Shown: positions 7,756 to 17,233 of the stretch, piece by piece | Position numbering within the stretch: position 1 is the first letter of the stretch | Layout: every line of letters starts with the position of its first letter | DNA from: Priapulus caudatus | Taxonomy: Eukaryota; Priapulida; Priapulimorpha; Priapulimorphida; Priapulidae | DNA length: 23,939 nucleotides | Assembly: GCF_000485595.1 (NCBI RefSeq) | Contig: NW_014577296.1 | Coordinates: forward strand, 24,847-48,785 | Direction: 5' to 3' | The notes under the pieces: model-generated | What the model saw: only the letters and a program-made list of their open reading frames with translations | Told to the model about the DNA's origin: nothing | The model's database searches: none | Translations under genes and position numbers: made by a program

Positions 7756-9210
7756 TCAGCACCACCGAACAATCACAATTCAAGAACTCAACCAGAGCTA
7801 GCAGAGGCAACTAAAAACTATACGGCTATTGAAAGACCAGACGAAGATATTAGTCTCCCATGACGTGTCGTCTCATCTTTACGCAACACTCGATCCAAAG
7901 AATTGATTAACATATAATCAAGTCGGGAGACTGGAGGCAGACAAAACATTGTAAGCAAGAGCGAAACCAACCTGCACCACAGACTAATCATCGGAATTGT
8001 CAACGTTTGTTCTTAGAATCTTACAACCACATACTTCAAAATTCAGAGCACCAAATATACAGACCAGAAGTCGGAGCAGCCATGGTGTAGCCGTAGGTCC
8101 GCTCGTATGTATCTGCCAATCTTTATATGAAATGGCCCTTGAAAACGAAAGCCCATTGAGAGCAGCACCCGTCTTGATTCTCATAACTCTAAATTGTCGG
8201 CTAACGCCTAATGTTAGATGACCACATTGAGAAGTCATCAGTCTGGTACAGTTCCAAAAGCATGGACCCATGAACACGCTCAACAGCATCGACCAGTACC
8301 AACCAACATCAAATTCACGTTTAACAAGGAAGAACTCGATCAAAAAATTCGCTTCCCTCGACACACTCATCGATAATCGAGAAGATGGTTCACTAAAACT
8401 GACCAGTACTTAAACTTTAACTCAACACCGACACGAGTCAACCACAAACTGTCAGTGGGATGGACGCATACTTATCGCAGGACAAGATCGATAACGAAGA
8501 GTGAGACGCGGGAGCTTGAAAGCGCGCCACATCAAGAACAGCAACCTAAAAAAATGCTGGCTACCTCCAATTGGACACCTCGAAAAGTGTCCAAGGAGAT
8601 GAACACATTCACGGGAAAAAACAACATCTCGATAAGAAACCCCATCGGGAGACAACCGAAGGCGATGATTGTCACCTACTCTATGTCAGGCGTCCGGACA
8701 TAGTTCCACGTCACCTAAAATGCCAGGTGTGGCCTTCAACAGTTAGACGCCGTTGAGACCCATAAAACCGGCTTTCTGGTCTAGCCTCCCAAGGACCAGA
8801 ACAGGTCTGGCACAACATTACCGGACCGGAGGTGTGGTCTACAAGGAATACGCTGTGCAATGTGTGAAAAAAGTTACATTGGAGAAACCGGCCGAAAATT
8901 TGAAACCCGCCTTAAAGAACACAAAAAGGACGTAGACACCGTAGCACCCAAATCGTTCACAAGGGCCCAACGAAAAGAGTCGGCTACCGAAATCACCAAA
9001 TTCGCGATCACTGACCACGTAGCGAAGGACAATCACACCATCGATTGGGAGAATTTAAAGATTATCGATCGCAAGCCAATCAAAATCAGGCGTTGGATTA
9101 AGGAGGCCATCTGGATCCGCAAGACCCCAAACATCAACCGGGATGAGGGGGGATACAGACTCAGTCACGTGTGGACTAAGCTATTGACCACCACACCATC
9201 TGGTGGTTAA
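7756..9210 (+). pseudogene. Penelope-type RT (shredded) with intact GIY-YIG endonuclease end
   Basis: RT coding sequence up to about 8850 is recognisable only by alignment to copy A. Frameshifting insertions occur every few bases, and even the YVDD region (about 8205-8220) is disrupted. From 8860 the frame is open to TAA 9208-9210: GYIGETGRKFETRLKEH-type core (with SYIGETG here), then AITDHVAKDNHTIDW with the conserved histidines, then WIKEAIWIRK and NINRDEGG near the C-terminus. These are hallmarks of the Penelope endonuclease. It shares with copy A the frameshift at attaacatataatcaag (about 7907) and the deletion at ctgaccagtactt (about 8400). Confidence 0.85.
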
Positions 9211-9322
9211 AATTGATAATCATCAGTTAGCTTTGAGAAAGCCTCCTGGCAGGAGGCGAAACGTAAGTGGTACGTTTCCAATCTTCACGGTTGAGTAAAA
9301 ATTAACCCTGTTATATATATAA
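9161..9322 (+). repeat. 3' terminal inverted repeat of PLE B
   Basis: This is the original 3' end of the element, of which 1214-1373 and 7580-7744 are inverted copies. It covers the last endonuclease codons, the stop and about 110 bases of structured tail. Confidence 0.85.
9231..9278 (+). ncRNA. Degenerate hammerhead-ribozyme-like motif in the PLE tail
   Basis: A 7-bp hairpin (GCCTCCT/AGGAGGC, 9241-9257) is followed directly by GAAA (9258-9261). That opens a second stem ACGTA/TACGT (9261-9265, 9271-9275). Penelope-like elements are known to carry hammerhead ribozymes in this position, with the order core - stem II - GAAA - stem III. The first core strand here reads TTGAGAA (9233-9239) where CUGANGA is expected, changing C3 and G8, and no good stem I is visible. 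It is therefore probably a decayed ribozyme. Inverted copies sit in both 5' repeats. Confidence 0.35.
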
Positions 9323-9426
9323 TAGAAATAAGTAGTTACTTTTACATATATTTGGTAAATAGGTTTTCTTTTATATTCATTGAATCGAAAAATATAACCC
9401 AAATGTCTGTAATTGTGAGCCATCAA

Positions 9427-9686
9427 GTAGTAAAACTCAGATTAGTTAGGATGTAGTGTGTAGATGCACCCTTTTCTTTCTCCATGTGGAAATGGTGTTT
9501 CCAGCAATCCCACAGTAAACCATGATAAACAGAGTGCCACTTGTGCTATTGAACATTTGCTTACTGGTAAAACTGTCCAGCTGCTACAAAGCCAATAGAA
9601 TCTCTGTTCTGTTTGAACAATTTTTTTTTACATTTTGATTATCTTTCACATTAGGTATCATGAGTAGAGCCTAACACAGGCTAAAG
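9427..9686 (+). other. PNKP upstream region with a candidate 5'-UTR splice acceptor
   Basis: A pyrimidine-rich tract (9621-9650) ends in ACATTAG at 9654, a plausible acceptor for an untranslated first exon. A TAA in frame with the PNKP ATG lies at 9672-9674, so the coding start cannot be further upstream in this exon. No TATA box is evident near the ATG. Confidence 0.4.
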
Positions 9687-11976
9687 ATGGAAAGCTGCAT
9701 ATTAAGAAGCTGCAGTCCAGCCGACAGATTGTCTGATATATGCATAGGGGACCGGGTGACCGTAATGGTTGGGCGAAATAGACAGACACAGCTAACGGAC
9801 ACGAGATGCTCCAGGGGTCAGCTGGAGGTCACAGCCTATTATGATGACAGGTAATTCGACATGTAGGTCATGTAACTTTTGATACCTTTTTGCTAAGCAT
9901 TTGTGATGCTAAGTAATGTTCTCCCTGTAGCTACTTGTATTGGGAGCAAAGGGGCTACACTAAAAGAGCTATGTTCTCCCATGCTTTAAACGCTTGTTGG
10001 CTGCGTCATGCCTTCAGAGTTGAAGCTAATTTGCGAAACTCCACGAATTCTCCATCATTCTCTAATTGCCTAATTGACATGTCCTAATTTCCAGCTGTGT
10101 TTACTTTTGACCATCCCAACGCAATCGTGCTGCGTTTTTAGAGCTTGATGCATACATCTCCGATTTTGGTAGTGCCACCTGTGTTTGCGGTTACAGTCAC
10201 AGTCACACAGGTGTTAAATTGTTGTGTCTTTGTCACAGGTGTATTCTAGTACGACACGTCGGCAGGAATCCTTGCCGTGTTGGTTCACAGCTACTGCATG
10301 GCGGTGACATACTCTACCTATGTAATGGTGAAAAGCTGTGTTTGCTTTACGAAAGTTACTGTTATGCAGTGACTTTCCCAGGGAGATCGGTTGTCAAACA
10401 GTTGCCAGGCATGAGTGATGAGACTGAGAGGGATGCTGTCATTAAGGTGCAGGGACATGACTCCAAGAATGGCTCGAATGTTCGGGGGCAGCCTACAGAA
10501 CATCACGTAAGAAGAGCTGCGCTCGGCAAAAGCAGTCCTGACTCAAGTTTTGAGGGCAAATACAAGCGTCAAGTCGAAAAAGCTGCTCAAAGTGTGGCAG
10601 CAAAGAACGATGCCAGAGGAATAGCGGACTTTTTCAAGGTTGTGCCGTCGAGCGCGAAGAGGCGTGCAGATACTCCCGACGAAATCCAGCGGAGCAAGCG
10701 CAGCCGTGCAAATAGCAGCGATGAAGAGGAGGCTGCAGAAGAGAAGCTGCAGCAGATGCGACGATCGCTGAAGCCACACGATTCCACTCGCGAGCCGACT
10801 ACCGCCGACGCGCCGCAGTGCCAGCCGAGCGGCTGGACCGAGCGAGACGGGAAGCTGCACGTTTACACGTCGCCGGGGGTGACCGCGTCGCCGAAGATCG
10901 CCGCGTTCGACATCGACGGCACGATCGTCACGACACGTTCGGGTCGCGTGTTTCCTGTCGACACCGACGACTGGCGCCTCCTGCTGGCGGAGATTCCCGG
11001 CCGACTGAAGCAGCTGCGGCGCGACGCGTACAAGCTCGTCTTCATCACCAACCAGAAGGGAATTCAGACGGGCAAGGTTCGGCTGGCGGACTTCAAGCGT
11101 AAGGTGGAGCGCATCGTCGCAAAGCTGCAGGTGTGCGTGCAGGTGCTGGTGTCGACTGGCTCCGGCGTGTACCGCAAGCCCATGCTCGGCATGTGGCGCC
11201 ACCTGTGTGAGCGTGGCAACGACGGCGTGCCCGTCGACGCTGCAGCGAGCTTCTACGTCGGCGACGCGGCCGGCAGGGAGGCGAACTGGGCGCCGAAGCG
11301 CAAGAAGGACTTCTCGTGCGGCGACCGGCTGTTTGCGCTGAACGCCGGAATCCGCTTCTACACACCCGAAGAGTTCTTCCTCGGCCAGAAGGCGTGTACG
11401 CTATACAGAATGCCGACCTTTGACCCACGCATGTTGAAGGCGTCCGCGCCTCTCGTCGACCCGCCGACCGCGGTTGTCGCGGCGTCGACCCGAGAGGTCG
11501 TCGTCTGCGTCGGGTTGCCGGCGTCCGGGAAGAGCTTCTTCGTGAAGAAGTGGCTGATTCCTCGCGGCTACGTGCGCGTCAATCGCGACCTGCTCGGCTC
11601 CTGGCAGAAGTGCGTCGTGCGCTGCCAGAGGGAGCTGGCGGACGGACGCAGCGTCGTCGTCGACAACACGAACCCGGACGCGGAGTCGCGAGCGCGATAC
11701 GTGGAGTGCGCGAGGCAGGCTCGCGTCGCGTGCCGCTGTTTTCTCTTCGATGTCTCCATCGAACACGCGCGTCACAACAACGACTTCCGGTTGTTGTCCG
11801 GCACGGACGGAGCCCACGTTCCTGTCAACGATATGGTGCTCAACTCTCACAGGGCGCGCTACCAGCAGCCGACTCTCGCAGAGGGTTTCACGGAGATCGT
11901 CAAGGTAAACTTCGTGCCAGACTTCACCTGCGAGGCGGACGAGCGACTTTACAGGCAATACATTCTAAGCAAGTAA
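9687..11976 (+). CDS. PNKP: Bifunctional polynucleotide phosphatase/kinase, two exons
   Basis: PNKP restores ligatable DNA ends in the nucleus during single-strand-break, base-excision and end-joining repair: it removes 3'-phosphate and phosphorylates 5'-hydroxyl. Coding exons are 9687-9850 (donor gtaatt, phase 2) and 10239-11976 (acceptor tgtcacag), 633 codons. The N-terminal FHA domain (about 1-105) shows GRN at 29-31, CSR at 41-43 and NP at 65-66; in the family it binds CK2-phosphorylated XRCC1/XRCC4. The HAD-type phosphatase starts at FDIDGT (278-283, nucleophile D279, acid/base D281), with FITNQKG and VGDAAGR downstream. The kinase has Walker A GLPASGKS (480-487, K486), VNRDLLGSWQ and VDNTNPD. 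The linker (about 105-275) is around 100 residues longer than in human PNKP and holds a bipartite basic nuclear-localisation-like signal (KRR 195-197, KRSR 208-211) and a CK2-like NSSDEEE (213-219). No frameshift or stop is seen. The last two-thirds of exon 2 is much GC-richer than its surroundings. Confidence 0.95.
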
Positions 11977-12020
11977 TCTTGATGCTGCTGTAATAGTGTG
12001 TGAGGCACTGTATATGCGTA

Positions 12021-12026
12021 AATAAA
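12021..12026 (+). terminator. Poly(A) signal of PNKP
   Basis: AATAAA lies 45 bases after the PNKP stop codon, with T-rich sequence shortly downstream. It is the only canonical signal close to the stop. Confidence 0.7.
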
Positions 12027-12029
12027 TGT

Positions 12030-13110
12030 TAATATATATTCTCATCAATGGGCAATGGTAGTAATTGGGTGAATTTTCGCTGACTCTTTACTCACATTCT
12101 TAGTCATAATGGTTTCAATATTTATATATTTCTTCACGGTCATTATTGCTAATAATTTATTATTTGAGTCTTGGTATCATTAAGAGGATAGTAACCAAAC
12201 ATAGATCCAGCTATTCATGTGTTCATCACTGGTGCCTGAATTTCAAAGAAAATGTGGCAATAACATGGAAAATCAATGTCTAGCTATGTAATATGGGAGT
12301 ATTTCTACCAATAGATGGCAGCACTTATCTATGTGATCCGATATTACTACAATGTATCAGTATTGTATACAATACATAATGAGGAAACTATAACCTGCAG
12401 GTCGCGCCAGTATTGATGCGGTCCGGACAACCGTTGCGGGTAATGTTTCATAGATATAGAATACATCTTCTATTCTATTTCTATGATTATTAACATTTGC
12501 AGTTATACATAAAGCGAATACATAACATGCGAAGTTACATATAACTACAGAAGTTGTGTATGTATGATACAGTTGAGCTAATAGAAGTGCATATAACCTC
12601 AAAGTTAAAGTCTAAGGAATGTGCCGAAGAAGGAGCATGGCGCAAACGCGTTGTGTTCCCGAATATTACTGTAACAGAGCTAGGTAGCAATGCATGGCCA
12701 ACAGACCCTATGCTGTCTGGCTCCACGCAATTCGACATGATCTCTGGCCGAAGAAGAATGTTGTGTGCTATCCATATTTTGAGCCTCGCTGTTGCGCTAA
12801 AGAAACCCGATTTGGTAGTGGATATATAGTACTCACTACTCGGTACGTATTCAGATGTATATCTTTGCCTAGAAATGTTTTGTGAGGTCATTATAATTAT
12901 TCAAAATCCGCAGATAAGTCGACAATTGTCAGTTTGTAGTAGTAAGTATAGGATCGTTTTGCAACACTCAGAAAGTTGTTCTGCAGAAAATGTCCTGTAC
13001 GTTTTAGTGTTTAACCTAGGTCCTGTCCTCTAGCACTTTTACCCGATTTAAAAATAACATGTGTAAAGATCGTTTTTTAAACGACATTCCCTTTAATTAA
13101 GTGATGCTCC
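12030..13110. other. Intergenic, no supported gene
   Basis: AT-rich sequence. Overlapping open frames on both strands at about 12535-12890 are mutually exclusive, match no family I recognise and lack splice context. They are not called. Confidence 0.4.
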
Positions 13111-13114
13111 CGTA

Positions 13115-13178
13115 GTGGTGGTGGTGGTGGTGGTGGTGGTGGCAGCGGTGGCGGCGGTGGTGGTGGCGGCGGTGGTAG
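13115..13178 (+). repeat. (GGT/GGC)n microsatellite
   Basis: An uninterrupted GGT/GGC trinucleotide tract. No open gene surrounds it, so a polyglycine-coding role is not supported. Confidence 0.9.
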
Positions 13179-13257
13179 TCGGCATAATTCGGTCGGCATA
13201 GGTTTGGCTTTCCATGCAAGGAAGGCATTAATTCTCTATCACACGTTGCTATAGCCT

Positions 13258-13283
13258 AATATATATATATATATATATATATT
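13258..13283. repeat. (AT)n microsatellite
   Basis: About twelve AT dinucleotides, followed by diffuse taatat-rich sequence to about 13345. Confidence 0.9.
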
Positions 13284-13779
13284 TATAATATGATATAATA
13301 TAACGTAATATAGGATGTAATATAATATAATCTATATTAATATTTCCGATGATTGTTAGTACGGCTAGTGGCCAAACGGTTGGTCCTTGGGGCTGAAAAT
13401 TGGTCTGCATGGGCAACATCGTAACACATGAGTAAGATCATTAGAGGTCACTTTTCGTTATTGCACAATGAAAATTTCTAGAACCTGAAAGTTCCTTACT
13501 GATATTATGTAACCAAGTATGTTTTCTCTTATCAAGCTCTATTCAAACGGTTTAAGTCAGTGGCATACATGAACGTGAACTGATGCAGTGTGATTCTAGA
13601 CACCCTGTGATGCGTTTCCTGATTCAGATTTAGCGTTGGGGCCTCGTTATTGTTTAGGGGCTTGTTAAAATGTCTGGATATACGGACTGCCTAAGTCTTC
13701 TGTGTAGAATTAATAAGAAATGCACAGGAATGACGTCAGCCTGGAGTTCAACATAAATAATCTAGACAGGGTTCGTAGC

Positions 13780-14090
13780 GGGTCTTCCAAAGTCTTATAA
13801 GTACTTATTTTGCCAAAAATAAAATAAGGGCCCTTATTAGTACTTATTTTTGGTGAATTCTTAGAAAAGTACTTAATAGTCCTTATTTTTTGCCAAAGAT
13901 CTCGACTTAGAGTAAGAATTGTTGTATATATAATACGGAATAATTAAATTGCTGTGCAATTGTGTATATAAATATTATTACTAATAATTAGTGTACTTTA
14001 ATAGTCGGTGATCTATCACTATCAGAAATCGCGTAAAACAGTCTTATTTTGGCCTCCAGAAAAGGTCTTATAAGTCCTTATTTCAACATG
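13780..14090. repeat. Dispersed-repeat-like block with recurring AAGTNCTTATTTT
   Basis: The motif (t)aagtacttatttt / agtccttatttt recurs at about 13800, 13838, 13870 and 14075. Here it is combined with TTGCCAAA and gtcttataagt. The outer parts (gtcttataagtacttatt near 13790, gtcttataagtccttatt near 14068) are alike in the same orientation, enclosing AT-rich sequence. It resembles a decayed transposable element; the class is unclear. Confidence 0.4.
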
Positions 14091-14099
14091 TGTCTTACT

Positions 14100-15105
14100 A
14101 CTATGAACCCTGATGTGTGTGTGTCCGTGCGTGCGTGTGTTTGGGTTCGCACGCGCGTGTGCGTGCATGGCTTTCAAGGAAATCAATTTGCCGAGCCACG
14201 CATGTCAGCTTCTTCTTTCTTGTGTCTTAATCGTGTCTGATTCGGAAAACATCAAAATGATCAGTCAAAACGGCACCGCGTTATTTATTGTACACGCACA
14301 CGGACAGAAAAAATAATTAGTGGTGATACTGGCCAGCCAAGCCGTGCATGTGCGTGTCAATCTGGCAGAACTGCAGAATGTCGAACGGAGTCTACGATCA
14401 TTTCGTCTTATTAGCAAATGTTAAGGGTTAATTGAGAGAAGGAGCACTGAGGATGCACTGAGCGTTGCCGCACGGGTTGTTATGCATTGGGTCTCTTGTG
14501 GCCGCAACGCACGAATTACGACGAATGGGGGGTGTCAGTAAATGGTGAGGGGTAAGATATCTGAACCTGATTAGGTCATGTTACGCCTGCACTAATTAGA
14601 TCTTACAACTTTTACCCGACGCGTTCGTCTCATGCACACTGTTCCCATCTGGTTTAAATGTAATATTTTCTTTTCTGATGGGAGTTATTTACAATTCATT
14701 ACGAAGATAATCGGGATTTTTCAAATGTCGGTCGCTACCAAACAAGATGGCATGTGCGCTCTACCAACGAGACAAACCGAGTCAAATATATACAGGAACC
14801 AGTTCGTATTATTGATGCATATGTCGACAATTGAATCACATATGTGAGCCTCGACTTGGTATAGCTTTAAAAGGATCGGCCCACGTTATCCTTTTTTCCA
14901 TCCCTATTACGCGGCATTGAGATATAAAGATTCGTTAATGTAGTGAGGCTCACTGAGGGCATCACTCAAGTCCCAGTAAGCACTGCGTCTAAATCGGCTC
15001 ATTGGCTCCGGCGTTTTCCATTACCGTACGACTCCACTGACAATCCGACTACAAAGCGTTTACAGGTGTACGGACCTTTCTTGCGTTGACAGATAATAAT
15101 TCGCC
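14100..15105. other. Intergenic, no supported gene
   Basis: A short alternating GT/CG stretch (about 14113-14168) and otherwise unremarkable sequence. Open frames here come from the GT-rich stretch or are isolated, without motifs or splice signals. Confidence 0.4.
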
Positions 15106-15107
15106 GA

Positions 15108-15178
15108 CCTATCCTACCTTCTACCTACCCTACCTCCTACCTCCTACCTCCTAACTCATCCTACCTCCCTACCTCCCC
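15108..15178 (+). repeat. (CCTACCT)n-type simple repeat
   Basis: Imperfect tandem CCTAC / CCTCCTA units form a pyrimidine-rich strand of about 70 bases. Confidence 0.85.
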
Positions 15179-15387
15179 ATCGCACGCATGCGCAGCCCGT
15201 CGCATTATTCAATCCAACAGTACCAAGCACAACCTACCAACTTGTTCGGACGTAATATAAAATGAGATATATGAGTATTTAAGATAACGTAAACGCGACG
15301 TAGGCAAACGGATATGTAATTGTAATACAAATATAGATTGAGGGTTGGTCGGTCCGTCGGCCGGCCTATTCTGTCTGCCTGTCTGGC

Positions 15388-15640
15388 TGCGTGCGTGTGT
15401 GTGTGTGTGTATGGGTGGTATATGTGTGAGTGTATGCCTGTGTTCGTGTGCGGGTCCGTGCGTGCGTGCGTGAGTGCGCCCATGTGTGCGTGCGTCTGTC
15501 GCGTACGTGTGTTTGTCGCGTTATCCTGGCTGCATGGCGAAGCGCCTGTTATGTAAGCGATAATAGCGCTTCCCTATGTGTACGTGCCCACGTACATGCG
15601 GGAGTCTGTAGTTATAGCCGGCGTGTGTGTATCCTCATAG
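15388..15640 (+). repeat. GT/GC-alternating low-complexity region
   Basis: Dense tg, gtgcg and gcgtgcgt repeats, including a pure (TG)n at about 15397-15411. Alternating purine-pyrimidine sequence of this kind can form Z-DNA. The cysteine/valine-rich open frames across it are a composition artefact. Confidence 0.7.
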
Positions 15641-15955
15641 CCGACGATGATGGGCGACGACAGAGATGAGCAATTAGCGCGAGCAGCAGATCAGTGATAA
15701 TGAGAATAATGGTGATAACAGCCACCATTACGACGGTAAAGAAGTCTATCTGGCGAAGGTGTTTGCTCCACCCCCCAGACCCGCCTTGTACCTAATGTCA
15801 AACTCTGGCCGACGACTCCGTGTAAACACGAGTAATTGTAGAGGGCACGCCCACGTGGAAACGCCCTGCAGAATTTCTAGAAATCTCGCCTGAGTGGATG
15901 AAGTAAAGCAATGGTCTAACAAGGCTAACTAATTAACACTCTGCATGAGTTTTAT

Positions 15956-16008
15956 CAGGGGTAGATAATGACAAATTATGATAAATGATTTGTCATTATC
16001 AACCCCTG
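15956..16008. repeat. Miniature CAGGGGT...ACCCCTG palindrome
   Basis: CAGGGGTaGATAATGACAAAT and its complement flank a short AT-rich loop. The ends and the inner ATAATGACAAAT are shared with the split palindrome at 3375-3918. It resembles a minimal hAT-type end-to-end palindrome. Confidence 0.65.
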
Positions 16009-16333
16009 GCAGTGTAACACCGGGGCTGTGTAATACTAGATTATTACATAATGTATTATAATAGCAGTACCCTCTATTATGCGCTCCTAATAATATACAC
16101 AGTAAATCAACTGTAGTGCTATAATTGTGTAAGAGAATAATGGTGCGTAGGCACAGGTGAGTCAATGGTTTTGTACTGGGTTCATCGGGTAGCTGTAACA
16201 TGTTCCTGTGTCGCACTGTATACGATGCAATCTTGATTCTTCGTGGCGGTATTGCGCACTGGACAGCAGAAATGTATAAGCAAAAATATAGTTTGCTCTT
16301 TGTGCAAAGCACGTGGCATGCATATATACGTAC

Positions 16334-17190
16334 TGCAGAAGATGCCATCAGGCTCGCAGCCGGCCTCGCACTGGCTGCATGGCGCGCCCTTGAGATAGGG
16401 CATGTATTTGCGCTCGTCCAGGTTGGGCCGGTAGTGGGGGCAGTAGTTGCACACGTGGAGCGGCGTACCGTCGGCACACTTTGCGAAGCCGCACCCGACG
16501 AAAGCCGAAGTATCCCACACGATCTAGCGAGAGCGTAGGCGCGCGTGTCGTTAGTTCTCGCTAGGTTAATGTAGTCGCTTTACGTAATATAGTTTTTCTT
16601 CTTTTTGTAGTAAGGGACTGTAATTCTAACCGATTCTCTCTGCCGGCGGGAACCGGTCACGTTCGCTGTGACTTATACCATGAGGTCTAATATCGTGTAT
16701 TTACGGCTCTTCCGTGCAGTTGATCGTATGAGCACGATCACACAGAGTGCGAGCACGCAGCTAATACGAAGCTGTACCTAGTCACGTACGAGGTGTGATG
16801 TTTGAGGTTGCATACAAAGTACGAGTATCCGAGCACTGATAGAATATTTCGCCGCTGCATCTATTAACTTTTTTTTATGATTTCGAATGCACGCGCACAC
16901 CTCAAAGGAGCGGTGGATTATGGGATATCATATTCTACGTTTTACGTGCATACGTTGCGCAAAGGTAACCCTAACCTGTTCGTAATGCCCCGTTACTCCG
17001 GTAGGGGCGCTACCGTACGTGAAGAACTGCTTCTCATCGTACCATGCCTTCATGGCGGCCTCCCACGTGTCGTAACCGAGAGCTATGTTTTGTCCGCAAG
17101 ACTGCATCACCGGCGATATGTACTCTGCAAGTATAATGATATAAAATATATAATATATGAACTATTATATATATATATATGTAATGTTAT

Positions 17191-17233
<43 letters not shown>

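Larger units (their letters stand above)
7319..9322 (+). mobile_element. Penelope-like element B (defective, complete 3' end)
   Basis: This is the second copy of the family seen at 951-2516, in the same orientation. The leader (7319-7580) is shared, followed by the inverted 3'-end copy (about 7580-7744), RT-coding remnants, and an intact endonuclease-coding end stopping at 9208-9210. The 3' tail has strong hairpins and ends near 9322 at ttatatatataat. From 7560 to 8850 it differs from copy A mainly by scattered single-base insertions. From about 8850 to 8975 it is almost identical to A. Confidence 0.85.

Noticed and set aside
10543-11202. Long open frames antisense to PNKP (also 11401-11958 and others)
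   Set aside because: They are shadows of the GC-rich, codon-biased PNKP exon; the + strand frame carries every family motif.
12535-12891. Overlapping ~90-120-residue open frames on both strands
   Set aside because: Mutually exclusive, no motif, no splice signals, and base composition like the surrounding intergenic DNA.
15338-15669. Cysteine/valine-rich open frames on the + strand
   Set aside because: Translation of GT-alternating low-complexity DNA; no start or splice context.
15770-15890. Candidate terminal CAP exon on the minus strand
   Set aside because: Possible acceptors give short open frames in the right phase, but the pyrimidine tract is poor and no recognisable C-terminal domain results.
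16182-16333. Read-through of CAP exon 5 to a TGA at about 16184
   Set aside because: A consensus donor (A-gtacgt) follows the last hinge cysteine, and the read-through sequence has no CAP or C-terminal domain character. It could be an intron-retention product only.
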